Part shown: one piece after another, positions 26,026-37,309 of the stretch
Layout: each line of letters opens with the position of its first letter
Numbering within the stretch: position 1 is the stretch's first letter
Assembly (NCBI RefSeq): GCF_008831285.2
Contig: NC_045150.1
Span: forward strand, 10,368,001 to 10,432,000
DNA: 64,000 bases
Source: Nymphaea colorata
Taxonomy: Eukaryota; Streptophyta; Magnoliopsida; Nymphaeales; Nymphaeaceae
Direction of reading: 5' to 3'
The notes under the pieces: model-generated
Databases searched by the model: none
Told to the model about the DNA's origin: nothing
What the model saw: only the letters and a program-made list of their open reading frames with translations
Made by a program: the position numbers and the translations under genes

Positions 26026-26174
26026 CTCCCCACTCCAATCCCAGGACTCCAGAAAGACAACAAATAACAAAAGATACAAACCCCTCAAATTATTCTCTTC
26101 TGGCCTGCAAGTGTCATACAATAGAGATAGCTAATAAGAAACTTTGGTACATAATCAAAATTAAAAAGTCTATC

Positions 26175-26236
26175 ATATATGTATGTGTGTGTGCGTGCGT
26201 GTGTGTGTCAGTATATATATATATAGAGAGAGAGGG
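26175..26236. repeat. Compound microsatellite (TG/CG)n-(TA)n-(GA)n
   Basis: Run of TGTGTG/TGCGTGCG followed by TATATATA and GAGAGAGA. Confidence 0.9.
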
Positions 26237-26569
26237 CAGATTTTGTATTTAAAAAATAGCATATTATAAATTTTCGATGAACTCCTCGCAAAGGCTGTTG
26301 ATAGTAGAAATGCTAGTTCTTTTTGATAAATCTTGTTTCACTTCTTATTTGGCTTAGTAATCAACCGATCAACCTTGGTCAAAGCATGTAAATTTAAACA
26401 GTCGAACAAAGGAACGAAAATTTGATAGAGTCTGGAAATATACATGACCTTGAAATTTGACGATTGAAAGCTCCAATCTGATCACATTTTATTTCACTAT
26501 GGAAAAAATATTTGACTGCTACAAGTAATATAAGGACTTTCGAAAGTGATAAGAAGAGCTAAGACTATG

Positions 26570-26850
26570 GTTGGGCATCAGGCAGGCTCGGCTCAGTAAA
26601 ACCTGGTCCAGGTTGGCCCAATGGGCCCAAGCCTGGCCCGATAGCCGAAACCCAGGTCCAGGCTCGACCCTGCCCAGACCGTTTGACAATAAAAAATATT
26701 TTTTAAATTTTAAAATATTTTTTATAATATAAAATATATTTTTTATAATATAAAATATATTTTTAATAATAAAATACATATTATTAAATTATAAAATAAT
26801 TAAAAAATATTTTTTTAAGTATTAACGGGCCAAATCGGGCCAGATCGGGG
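26570..26850. repeat. Dispersed repeat with GC-rich ends and AT-rich core
   Basis: GC-rich GGCTCGGCTCAG/GGCCCAAGCCTGGCCCGA words flank an AT-only core (26690-26815) containing a 21-bp tandem TTTTATAATATAAAATATATT. The right flank GGGCCAAATCGGGCC partly mirrors the left. The arrangement fits a MITE-like element, but exact termini could not be placed. Confidence 0.4.
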
Positions 26851-26965
26851 TGCCCACACCAGCTACAACATCACTCTGCCACTGGATCAGAGTCCAACTC
26901 GAAGTCTTTTCTTTAATTTGGTAGTCTATTATAGCTTTCATGGATGAAGGGTCCCAAAATGCACC
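26850..26965 (-). pseudogene. Unidentified coding-like fragment, copy 1 (inverted partner at 32970)
   Basis: On the minus strand this reads SSMKAIIDYQIKEKTSS ... WQSDVVAGVGTP. A second copy at about 32970-33077 on the plus strand reads SMKAIIDYKIKEKTSN ... WWSNFVAGVGTPA. The two agree in reading frame with mainly substitutions, which suggests they derive from a protein-coding exon or from a transposon ORF. Upstream in copy 1 there is a CHRCGQKC cysteine cluster (about 26990-27010). I do not recognise the family. Both are short and isolated, without start or splice context. Confidence 0.4.
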
Positions 26966-27060
26966 ATTGACACACTTTTGTCCACATCTGTGACACTCAA
27001 CTCTCTTATCTTTTTCCGTTTTATTCAATGTTTGACATACCAAAACAAATAGATTCTTTT

Positions 27061-28742
27061 AAAACATAGTTAAACAAAGTATAAAAACTGATTAATTACC
27101 ACTTGTCATTTTCATATATGTTGCTCGTACTGGCAGATGCTATGGAATATTTCCAATTTTACTTGGGTTTCCGATTCAGGAAAACATGTGGGCTGGTGTA
27201 GGCAACTACCCAGTTGCTTCTAAATTGGAAAATGGACTTGGGTCCATTGCTCTCGCTACATGAGCTGCCCCTGCTAAAGCAAGTGAAATTGGACCAACAC
27301 TTCTTATGGACTAACACTGCTCCTTAGGTTATAACGAGATTGAGTTGCTTGCTCCTGCAACAAATGTACACTCAAAGGAAAAAAGAGGGAAGATTGGAGT
27401 ATTTTAAAAATATTTTATGATGAAGTGTATCTTTTAGACTTTTAAATTTTTTTATAAATTTCCTTTTCTACTTTCAAAAACTTCCATTTTTCACTTTATT
27501 AGGAGTATTTGGATTTTTTTACACTCCTCTGCATGATGCATATAACCAGTTTCCTTTATAACCTTCTTCTGCATACAGGGGTAGAAGGAAAGGTGAATTG
27601 GTAGATGCCATCAGATCCTCAAGTTTTAAAATTTTCAATTTTATCCATTAAATTTTTAAAAAATTTTAGTTCTGCCCTTAAAATATTTTAGAAAATGTTT
27701 CTAATCCAAGTGGGTCCAAGTAGTCGGTTTTAATCGCTGTTGGCTGATTCGAGCCAATATTTCAAGCTAATCTGATGAGATAGTTTCACTAGCAAAACAA
27801 ACGGTTGATTGATAAAATCCATGGCCCGTCCGCTAAATACAGCGTACTCAACACGATCCCATCCTTGCTTCATTTATGTTGGTTAAAACTAAAGTATGGG
27901 TGTTATCATATGGACCCCTGTATTCGCACTAACCAATCAGCACAGTACTTGCACATGTTTTTTTTATTAGTGAGAACCACCACTTATATAGGTTGTGATA
28001 AATGACAAATACAATTAGGTAGAAAGTTAACATAGTCACAAAGAAACACATTTTTTTTGAAAAACAAAGCATTAAATGTGTGAAAAATAAGTCAGCTGAA
28101 TAAAAAGACAAAAAATGCCATTTCATTTTTGAAAAAAAAACATGGCATAGCAAAAAAACGCATTTTTTCTGCATTATTCTCATTTTTCCTTTTTTTCACT
28201 GTAGGCATTTCTTCAATCTTTTTTATTGTCAAACTGCCTGTTTCCACTTTCTTATTTTTATTTACTTCTTATCTATTTTTTTAATGTTGCCCTATTAGTT
28301 TCTTATTTATTTTATTTTTCACTTACTTTTAAGTTTTTTATTTTTTGAAAAAATGTACCTTATTTTTCCATTATTTTTGTCTTTTTTTTTGAACTCATCA
28401 TTGAGAAAAAACCTCTCCATTTAAAAGGCAAAAACGATCTTTGTGATTGTGGTCGAAACCAAGCTTTGGGTGTCCTAAAAAAAAGTTCAAATTGACAGCT
28501 TTGCTTTGGGACTGAATAGAGTGAAAATTTGGTAAAGGGGAATATGACAAGGGCGGCCAAGAAAAAGTATCATTGATTTGACCATTAGTCGTGCGGCTAG
28601 ATTTGGAAGTGTGAGGCAATATGCTCCGAACCAGTAGACCTGAGTCTTCTTCAATTTGTAAAGAAACACACAAATTTTCTAGAAGTGGATCCATACATAA
28701 ATTAAAGACCTACCTTCTTCTTCTGTTCATGCATGTTGTTGA
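27061..28742. other. Intergenic AT-rich sequence
   Basis: Contains poly-T/poly-A rich tracts (27400-27700, 28040-28400) and several short open frames on both strands without recognisable domains. No gene or defined element can be supported. The part 28390-28690 has a 98-codon minus-strand frame, but its composition shows no family signature. Confidence 0.4.
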
Positions 28743-29117
28743 ATGGTTGAATTAAAATTTGGGATGGCTGGAAAGGTGTCAACCAAAGCTGATGTGTACA
28801 GCTATGGAATTCTCCTCCTTGAGGTGTTTACAGGAAAAATGCCTACTGATGAACAGTTTGATGGGGATTTTAGTTTGAGGCAATGGGTGGCTGAAGCATT
28901 TCCTGTTGCAATTTCAGATGTCATTGACAGCCATCTTTTGAATGAAAGTAACACTACTCCAACTGAAAGATCAGCTGCTATGAATGATCTGCTAGTGGCA
29001 ATCATGGAGATAGGCTTGTCATGTTCAAGGATCTCTCCAAATGAGAGAATGGACATGAAGGAAGTGGTTATCAGGCTCAGAAGGATACGACAGAAGACAA
29101 AAGTGATAGAAGGATAA
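28743..29117 (+). pseudogene. LRR receptor-like kinase, C-terminal kinase fragment
   Basis: A 124-codon frame ending in TAA encodes the end of a plant Ser/Thr receptor kinase. KFGMAGKVSTKADVYSYGIL corresponds to the segment just after the APEYG motif and includes subdomain IX (DVYSYG). It is followed by LLLEVFTGKMPTDEQF and SLRQWVAEAFP, and near the end by ERMDMKEVVIRLRRI, with the conserved subdomain XI arginine. This is the signature of class XII LRR kinases (FLS2/EFR-like), which are about 1000 residues long and often have their last intron just before this point. All ATP-binding and catalytic subdomains and the LRR region are missing, and no clear AG acceptor with pyrimidine tract precedes it. 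It is therefore most likely a captured or orphaned last exon rather than a functional gene. Confidence 0.85.
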
Positions 29118-29577
29118 TTCAAATATATCCATATATACAATGAGTTTAATTCCAGGGTGCGACCAGCCATTGGCTAAAATGGTCAGAACGTGGATTCCAA
29201 GAGGCTAAATAGTTGGAGATGGAAATGTAGTTTGATTGCTTTCATTGAGAGATCTCACTTGCATTTCTGAATTACAGTTGTATATAGGATTTAATAAAGA
29301 CATGCTTATATGCTTAAATATGCTTGTGTGTTCTATTCCTAAGGCATTTGGGTGACTAATCTTGTAGAACAACTCACACATTTCCAATGCAAGTTACGTG
29401 AAAGAGGCTTGGAACTTTGTCCATTATTGCAGTTTGTGGGTTATTCTAAGTAAGGACACCTCAGTAGCCATAGTTCACATAAATCCTCAGCACAATTTCT
29501 CAAACCTATAAAAAAAATGCACAACAAGAAGAATGAACAAAAATGCACAATTCCAGTAAGTTTTGGGCTGAATTCAA
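29118..29577. other. Intergenic sequence, nothing recognised
   Basis: Sequence between the kinase fragment and arm 2 of the inverted duplication; no domain or repeat identified. Confidence 0.4.
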
Positions 29578-31283
29578 TTTTATCAAAAGAAGAGCCCTTG
29601 AATAAGGAGGATGAGAATTTTATTCTGTGAGCATCATGTGTTATTGGAGCATGCTATATGTGATGGCCCTTTAACAAAGGACCATTTGTTATGGACTTCA
29701 AATGATAAAAAAGGCCAAAATGATGTTGTTAATAAATAGAAGCCCCCCCCTACAAGAAAAAGTGAAACTTGGAAAGAAAGTAACAACTTTAATCTTTTCA
29801 AGTATACAAAAATGCATGAAGCCAAACCCATGAACACGTCGATGGCCACATTCATAAAATTATTTGCCAGTCACAGCTCAAAGTTCAAGGATGCTACTTT
29901 ATATTGAAGTATTGTGGGAGCATTGCAATATGTGTCCCTCACCAGCTTGATATTGCCTTCTGATAGGTTTGTTTGCTTCCCAAAATTTGTTTAAGGCAGG
30001 CTGTGTTCATTCTCCACGCATTTCATATTCACCCAAACATTATCTTCAACCTATATGCGGTGTGGTATTTGGTAAGGAAGTTAAAACTTTATAAAGCGAA
30101 GGAAAGAAAATCTTTTAAAGGAAAGTATTCATAAACTTTTATCAAGACACTTAGAGAGAGTGGGACAGATTTTTAAGAGAGAGAAAATATAGATATAGAA
30201 AAACTAGTAAAAGAGCAAGAGATTTTAAGAGAAAATTAAGAGAGAGAGAAACAAAAATTTATAAGTGAGTGGAAAGAAATAAAGTGAGAAACTAGTAGAA
30301 AAGAAAGAACTTTTAATTTAAAAATTAGTAGAAGAGCAAGATATTTTAAGATAAAAATGAGATGGAGAGAGAGAGAAAATGATAAATATTTTTTAGAGAA
30401 AAAAAACTAGTAGAAGAACAAGGGAATTTAAGAGAAAAATGAGTGCTAGAGGGAGAGAGAGATATATATTTTGAAGAGAAAGAAAATAAATAAAGAGAGA
30501 AAAACTAGTAGAATAGCAAAAGCATTTAAGAAAAAATGAGAGAGAGAAATGTAAAGATTTTTAAGGGAGAGAAAAGAAATAGACAAAGAAACATTTGTGA
30601 AGATAGACTTTAAGGGAATAATCAGGAAGATATAAAGATTCTAAGAGAAAAAAAATGAGAAATAGCAAAGAAAAGAAGGAAGAAAAAAAGATCTAACAAC
30701 AAGATTTTTTAAGCCCTCTTTTTTTTATATAGAAACTAAAATTTAGGAGTTAATTTTGAAAATTTTCAACTTCAATATTTTTATGTGAGCAAGAGAGGAA
30801 CTTGTGCTTCAATCCCGTTAGGAAGACACTCTTTTAAAGGTGGATCACTCCTTTAAGACTACAAAGAGGACGACCAATAGGTATTTTATCAAAGGAATGA
30901 GGATTTGAAGGATGTCAAAACTAATCGTAGCTTTCTTGATTTGGACAATCTCCAACCTCAAAAAACAATATAAAAGAAAAAAAATTCCCACCACAAGCTG
31001 TCATCCTCATCGTTCGTCCATCTATCAATAGAAAAATCAACTGGCCATACATGCACATTATCTATTTGTAGAGATATAACGAAGGCATACATTAAATGGA
31101 AGGTAAAAAATAAAAAAAAAAAAAAGAAACATATCATGTGTATTTGAGTTTATCAAATAAACAAGACTTGGCTTCACTTGCTCATGGCTGTTGGCTCTAA
31201 ATAAGAAACTTCAAGAGCTCTCTTACATGGCCATGGGGAGATGATGAAGGGAAGAGAAAGAAAAAAATGAGACTACGTGCCTC
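29578..31283 (-). repeat. Inverted duplication, arm 2
   Basis: Reverse-complement counterpart of 21511-23664. It includes GATATTGCCTTCTGATAGG/GCAATATGTGTCCCTCA near 29930, GTGTGGTATTTGGTAAGGAAG near 30061, the GA-rich tract 30150-30690, and GTCAAAACTAATCGTAGC at about 30915 (the empty MITE site). It lacks the 192-bp MITE of arm 1 and has many point changes, so the duplication is not very recent. Confidence 0.88.
30150..30690. repeat. GA-rich degenerate minisatellite (mirror of 22400-23000)
   Basis: Purine-rich tract with repeated CTAGTA(G/A)AA(A/G)GAGCAAGAGATTTTAAGAG phrases at about 30204, 30324, 30407 and 30502. It is the reverse complement of the CT-rich tract in arm 1. Confidence 0.7.
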
Positions 31284-31599
31284 GCAATGGTATGTGCTGG
31301 GGTGGAAGATTCCCCAACCCGATAAAAAAAAAAAAAAAAAAACTTGCTGGGCTGAGCTAGGCTAGGCTTGCCCAACTCTGAGTCAGGTATTGGAGGCCTG
31401 ATTCTGTTCAACATACACATTTAAACCCCACCTCTCCACTTTGGTTTCTTTTTCTTTCTCTCTCTAAAATCTTTTTCGCCATAACACAGACATTTGGCAT
31501 CCTTATTACTTTTTTTTTTTGCTAAAATTCCTTATTATTTTGCCATAACCCCACCTCTCCACTTCATCGCATGTCCAATTGAACCATTACCAAAAAAAA

Positions 31600-32345
31600 A
31601 CAAAACAAAACAGGTATGGGAAATATATTAATCTCTGATTGAGAAATAGATAGTCTTCGGATCTAAGAAATAACATCTGACTGGTTTTGGATTCAGACCA
31701 GATTTAGTTTTAAGTAATTACTAATATCCAATGCACTTACCTTTTGAAAATCTTCTAGATATAGTTCAAATTCGGATTCGGATTGTGAAACCAGATCTTG
31801 AATGTAGATTCAGAGATGATATCTGTTCATTCTATTAAAATCTGTATTTGAATACCAGTATGTAGGGCTGCACAACGAATCGAGCCAACTCAGGCTTGAC
31901 TCGAACTCGCTCAAGTAAACTCGACTCAGCTCGACTCGTTTTTTATACGAGTCAAGTTCGAGCTTAAATATAAAATCGAGTATGTTAACAAGTGGAGTTT
32001 GAGTTAGATGAACTCGACTTGATTAAACTCGGATGCAGCGAAGAAGGAAGGCACCTTGAGGGCGAATTTGTCAAAGCAGCAGCGGTCTCGCAGCTTACCG
32101 AGAATAAACGAGTTTAAACGAGTCGCTCGAGTCTAGCTCGAGTTCAAAAGCAGTCGCTTGAGTTGAGCTTGAGCTGAAGTTGTGAAGCTCGTGTCAAGCT
32201 CAAGATGACTAAACATGAGTCGAGCCGAGCTCGAGCTCGAGCTCGATTCAGCTAGTGTGCAGCCCTACCAGTATGTGAATACCTAAGAAAACGGATATGG
32301 TGAAGAGTATACCCAATTTAAATCCAATCCATTAACATCCCCACT
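31600..32345. mobile_element. GGATAT-rich TIR-like element, split by a hAT MITE
   Basis: The interior (GGATCTAAGAAATAACATCTGACTGG ... TTTGGATTCAGACC) and right end (CCATTAACATCCCC at about 32330-32343) match the family at 25614-26025. A 405-bp hAT-type MITE is nested inside it at 31863-32267. Left terminus not resolved. Confidence 0.4.
31863..32267. mobile_element. 405-bp hAT-type MITE with 8-bp target duplication
   Basis: Perfect 11-bp terminal inverted repeats TAGGGCTGCAC (31863-31873) and GTGCAGCCCTA (32257-32267), flanked by a perfect 8-bp direct repeat CCAGTATG (31855-31862 and 32268-32275). The interior is a dense mix of GAGCTCGAG/CTCGACTC words that can pair across the element. No transposase is encoded. 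Terminus and 8-bp duplication are diagnostic of the hAT superfamily. A decayed relative ending TGTGCCGCCCTA lies near 37120-37267. Confidence 0.92.
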
Positions 32346-32969
32346 TGCAAAGAACATTGCTTTAGACAGAAAAAGAAAGAAAGGCACTGGGGGCAGGAGC
32401 ACATCCCGTTCCAATCTCAGGCGTCATTGATGTCCATCCCCGTTTCTTGGGCATGGTTGAATATCTCAAGTAATCTTCTCCTGCTTTTGAATCTGCTAAA
32501 TATTACTTCTATGGCAAAACCAAAAGGCCACTATGCAACCATTTCTCCATGCCCACAAGCTCCAGGCCGCCGGCAAAAGTAGAAGTTATTCGGCTATCTG
32601 CTCATCAAGAACATCATGAACAGTCATCACCAAAACTCTTGGAGGAGTTGGGAGGACTCAAGAGAACGACTGACCTTGTTTTTCTTGAAAATCGTTGGTC
32701 CTGAATACAAAAAATAAAAATGAAAAATATTAGAAAAGTGAGAAAATCTGCAAGGATGGATGCCAATGGATCTGATTTGATATATAATGTACTCTTGACC
32801 ATACCTTTTTTTCCGTTGGATTCGAGTTCCGATACAAATGAAAAAAAGTCATATCCAAACTTGAATCTGAAATCAGATTCTACAATATGAATCTGATCTG
32901 AATCTGATTTTTTTGCTCCTCCAAAACTGAATCCAAAATCAGATTTCACAATTTGAATCTGATTTTGGG

Positions 32970-33077
32970 AGCATTCATCCATGAAAGCTATAATAGACTA
33001 CAAAATTAAAGAGAAGACTTCCAATTGGGCTGTGATCCGGTGGTGGAGTAATTTTGTAGCTGGTGTGGGCACACCGG
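32970..33077 (+). pseudogene. Unidentified coding-like fragment, copy 2 (inverted partner at 26850)
   Basis: Plus-strand reading SMKAIIDYKIKEKTSN ... FVAGVGTPA, paralogous to the minus-strand fragment at 26850-26965. The flanks carry different repeats: GAATCTGATTT words before it, plain sequence after it. Family not recognised. Confidence 0.4.
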
Positions 33078-33269
33078 CCCATCAAATTTAGTTTATTTGC
33101 ATATGAGTGCCCCTTAAAGATTGACATTTAAACTTAGAGTGTTATTTAATGGTTTGAAATTTGAAGACAAAAATTTCTGACTCCACCACTGCTCTGATTC
33201 AGCACCTTGATATGGAGTGCTAACTTGTGTTTTTTTTTCTTTTTTACTTCTATGTTTTGGGTGATGTTG

Positions 33270-33780
33270 TTTCGACTGCAGGTCCTGCTAAATGAAGGAA
33301 AATTAGACAGTCATGTTGTCTTAATTGCATGGGTTGATATTCCATCTTTTTGTGAAAACAGAAGCCTCCCCATTCCTTTTTTTGCTTGAGGGTAATGCTC
33401 TCAAGAAATGGATCTGCTGGAGGGTAGGCCTCCGACCTGTTATTAAAAGAAACCTCAAGGTAATGCTCACGCTATTTTTCACCTTGCCTGTTGATACATC
33501 CCTTTTGCAGTACAAAGGGTTGATGCTATGGCAGGAGGTCACAGTAGTCTTCATAAGGATGTGATCAATTCCCTGAGGCTTTATTTCAATGTCGGTGTGG
33601 ATTATGATTTCATTCCTTATTCTTTTGTATACTCGTTTCTGCTTCTTCCTACATCATTCATACAGTTTCCATCGTCGAAATCGAAAGACTCAACCTGAAA
33701 CATGGCTTCCTGTGTTGTGGGGGTCTCTCTTACAGAATATGTTTGGAATATTCCTTTTCTCCTCAGATTAACTTCTGTTC
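33270..33780 (+). pseudogene. Possible exon remnants of an unidentified gene
   Basis: Two acceptor-like sites are followed by short coding-like stretches. TTTCGACTGCAG (about 33269-33281) precedes VLLNEGKLDSHVVLIAW. CTTTTGCAG (about 33503-33511) precedes a frame with VDAMAGGHSSLHKDVINSL and LYFNVGVDYDFIPYSF, open to a stop near 33695. The composition is richer in GC and less repetitive than the surroundings. I do not recognise the protein; it could also be an intron-containing piece of a longer gene that has been lost. Splice sites are inferred only from AG and pyrimidine tract. Confidence 0.3.
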
Positions 33781-34099
33781 TTGATCGTTGCTCTTATCGT
33801 CTCACACTTGGAAACAACTGGGCTGATATATAGGTGACAAAAATTAAGAACTTTTGCATTGGAACATTTCAATCAGTCTTTGAGATTTGAAATCTTTGGT
33901 CAATAAATTGGTTGTGACAATATTTTGCGAAAAAAAAGGAAAAGAAATTTTGGAAATTTCTGCAAATCCATGGAAAAGTTGAAATTTTGATCATTTTCCC
34001 ACATGCTTAAGTTTGCCAAACGTCACATTGTTAGCAATTGTTAAAAACTTTGGGTTTTTTAAAGTTTAGCAAGTAAAAAGTTGAATAGAGTAAAGAAGG

Positions 34100-34348
34100 G
34101 TATTTCTTTTTTGAGGATGAATAATCTCTATTTAATGTAGAGCTAAGGTTGTCGATGGATCCAATATCTGACGGCATTAGACATGGAAAGAAAAAAGAAA
34201 AAAAAGTTGACATCCAATTAAGAAATTGGATGTATTTGGATTTTAAAAATGTCACTAGATCAGATTTGGATTTGAATTTATATGTACACGTAAAAAATTT
34301 TAAAAACTTCTAAAATTTATATGTAAATGTAAAAAATTCAGGTTTATA

Positions 34349-34402
<54 letters not shown>

Positions 34403-34880
34403 GAAATTTTTTATTTCAGCACCTCTTAAAATTTTGAAACTATATTTCGCCCTTGCGACAAAAAAAATTCTGCTTTCACATATCAAAATATGGTCTGGGT
34501 TTCATTGTATAATTAAAGGTTGGATTCCGACTTCGATCATGTTAAAGTAAAAGCTAGATATCTGATTAGATCCAGACTGTAAATTTAAAATTTGCATTCA
34601 CATAAACTTCTCTTTCATTAGCGTTCAAATCTTAATTTTGAATCTAAGTATTTGAACTTCTAATAAATGGAATATGATAATAATGTAAATTTGGTTCGAA
34701 TTTGATGCAACAGAGTATCTTTTGTCTGCTGGCTATACACTCACGCAAAGTAAGGGAGAGAATGGAATTGCTTTTAGAAAGACATAAAAGACACCCACAT
34801 CTTCTCTTCAACTTGTGGCATTGTTTATTTGTGTTTATGAAGAGATACAGGGGGAGGGAGATGCTATCTGCAGAAAAATA
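34100..34880. repeat. Direct duplication, copy 1
   Basis: Matches 36245-36900 in the same orientation, for example GGAGAGAATGGAATTGCTTTTAGAA against GGAGAGAATGGAACTGCTTTTAGAA, and AAACTTCTCTTTCATTAGCGTTCAAAT against AAACTTTTCTTTCATTAACATTCAAAT. Copy 1 is interrupted by a (TA)n tract at 34344-34399 and by a piece of family M (TTTCAGCACCTCTTAAAATTTTG at about 34415). Confidence 0.7.
34344..34399. repeat. (TA)n microsatellite
   Basis: Nearly pure TA dinucleotides, one G interruption near 34354. Confidence 0.95.
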
Positions 34881-34999
34881 GTCCGACATGAAGGAAGAAA
34901 AGTAGTTGTGAGGGTCTTGTAAGAGGAGCTCCAATATGCCCAGTAGTCGAGGACACTTGGCACTTGAGGCAAATATTCTACCCAAGTATTTCTTGCTTC

Positions 35000-36244
35000 T
35001 TTAGCTAGTTTTATTCAGTCACTGGCCTCTTTGTTAGTATCAGTTGTTCCACATCAAAATTAAAACTTAAATTTGTGTGGAACCAGCAAGAAATCCTAGC
35101 ATGCTGTCTACCTTCTCTAGGGACCCTCACCATCATGGCGTAAGGCAGCTCACTCATTCTGCTACGGAGACAGACCATATCTGCCAACGTTATTTTTGCA
35201 TGTCACTGGGATTTAGATCCATTGGAATCTGGTACCCATCGGACCCAGTTTCAAAACTGTACCAAATCCGAATTCGATTATGAATCAGAATTGTTTGACT
35301 TCTTCTTTTGGAGTTTTCTTTTAAGAACTCTCTTCTGTTTTTGACATCTCATTCTAACAGGAAAGTTTGGGTTCCAAAGAACACAATGTTCAAATTATCA
35401 AACACCCTCTAAAGTGTGTGTAAGTTTTTGTTTCTATTCTTCTTGTACACTTCCAGGCCTCCTCCCTAGCAGGATTTTATTGGAAGTTCATAACTTTTTT
35501 CATGTATGCCTTTGGATCAATGCCTTTAATTGGAATCAAACTGAAGTTAACCTATCCAACCCGAAACACTGTTAAGTCAAATTTTTGGCTGAGCAACAGG
35601 TTAGCAACCACACTTCCTCGAAAAGACCCAAGGGCCCCTGATACCTTTCAGCTTAAGTGTCCCGAACTCACATTTAATTGTTCATATATGTATTTGGTAT
35701 TATCGTTTTAAAAAGGTAAATTTTATAGTGTTTTGCCGATTCACAGTTGCATCAGTTGAATTGTTAAAATAGCCAATTTTACTGATTTGACCAGTTTGAT
35801 TGATTTGATTCCATGTAAGTATGCTTTTTGCAATAGCAGTATTTAAAAAAAATATAAACTAAACCCTCATAAGATGGTTTCCAGAACCATAAATGTTTAC
35901 TACCCACGAATGTTTTTTTTTTAAAATCATCAGACAATGTAAGGATACAAGCCTAACCGACATTTCATCCAATTATATTAAACAAGAGCTGATAAAAATC
36001 CAAGCATACAAAAGAGTTAATTTTCCTTAATATTTCTGGAAGTTACAATAATTTAGTGTGCATTGTGAAGGTATCATTTGTTTACAGGGATATTATATGA
36101 GTGTCTAATAAATCCACTCTAAAGATTAGGGCCTCATGAAACAGTACTAAAATTTATGTGTTATCCTTCATCGAACACTCACATAATAATGTTCATGCAT
36201 GTTGTCGAGCAACCCCTAAGAGTATTTTAAGGACAATGAATCTC
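35000..36244. other. Intergenic sequence, nothing recognised
   Basis: Several short frames on both strands but none with a recognisable domain; no repeat structure seen. Confidence 0.4.
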
Positions 36245-36900
36245 TTCTCGATTATTTTTTTTATGAGGACAAAGTATCTTTATTTAAAGGCATAGCCAAG
36301 GATGTCGATGTATCTAATATCTGATTAAATTAGAATGGAAAATAAAAGCATTATCATCTGATTAAAAGATTGGATGTATTTGGTTTTATAAAATGTTGCA
36401 ATTGCAATTCTGGATTTGAATTCAATTTAATAAATGTTCAATCAATTTGCATAAGGGTTTAGGTTAAATTTCACACAAATATCCTTGTATATTTAATATA
36501 CAAAATATTTGAAAGATGGCCAGTCCTTCACATGTCAAAATATGGTCAGAATTTAATTTCACAATTAAAGGATGGATTCAGACTTGGATCATGTTAAAAT
36601 GAAAATTAGATATCGGATCGGATCTGGACTGTAAATTCAAAAATTTGATTCACACAAACTTTTCTTTCATTAACATTCAAATCTAAATATGTGAACTTCT
36701 GATATATAGAATAGGGTAATGCCATACATTCAGATCGAATCTGATCCGATGGGGTATCATTCTTTCGCTGGCCGTACGCTACGCAAGGTTGGGGAGAGAA
36801 TGGAACTGCTTTTAGAACGACACAAATGGCACCACATGTTCTCTTCAATTTGTCACATTGACAATTTCTCCTTGTGAAGAGAGAGAGGGAGAAAAAGGCG
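36245..36900. repeat. Direct duplication, copy 2
   Basis: Partner of 34100-34880 without the TA tract. Starts with AAGTATCTTTATTTAAAGGCATAGCC (compare AATCTCTATTTAATGTAGAGCTAAGG) and ends in GA-rich DNA near 36895. Confidence 0.7.
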
Positions 36901-37119
36901 GGGGGTGGAGAAACCCCATGTTTGCATGGTTTTACCATAGAATTTGTTCACATTGGTGTGCAACTTTGTGATTAAGTGGAAATTTTTAAGTTGTTTGCTC
37001 ATTTTACAGCACTAAAAAGAATATCTTTGTACTACAGGACAATCATACCCCAGTTTGTATTACAAGAAAGCCAATTTTCCTTTCAACTCGTGGTAACAAG
37101 TTTTGCTTTGCTGTCATAC

Positions 37120-37267
37120 ACGAATTAAACGAGTTGACATGAACAAGTTTTAAAAAACAAGTTAGGCCATAAATGAGTTAAGCAAGTTAAGGGAGTTGAG
37201 CTCGAGCTTGATGTTGTATAATCTAGTAGAGCTCAAGAGGCACACGCTTGGGCTTGATGCATGTGCC
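37120..37267. mobile_element. Decayed hAT-type MITE fragment
   Basis: GAGTT/GAGCTCGAGCTTG words and a right end CATGTGCCGCCCTA resemble the 405-bp element at 31863. The left terminus and target duplication are not found. Confidence 0.35.
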
Positions 37268-37309
37268 GCCCTACTTGGCGATGCAACGTCGCTGCTACGA
37301 GTTTAGGCA

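Noticed and set aside
26519-26779. Minus-strand 86-codon frame with repeated FYIIKNI
   Set aside because: It is a translation of the AT-rich 21-bp tandem core of a dispersed repeat.
28360-28694. Minus-strand open frames of 60-98 codons
   Set aside because: No domain, overlapping in several frames, low-complexity neighbourhood; likely chance.
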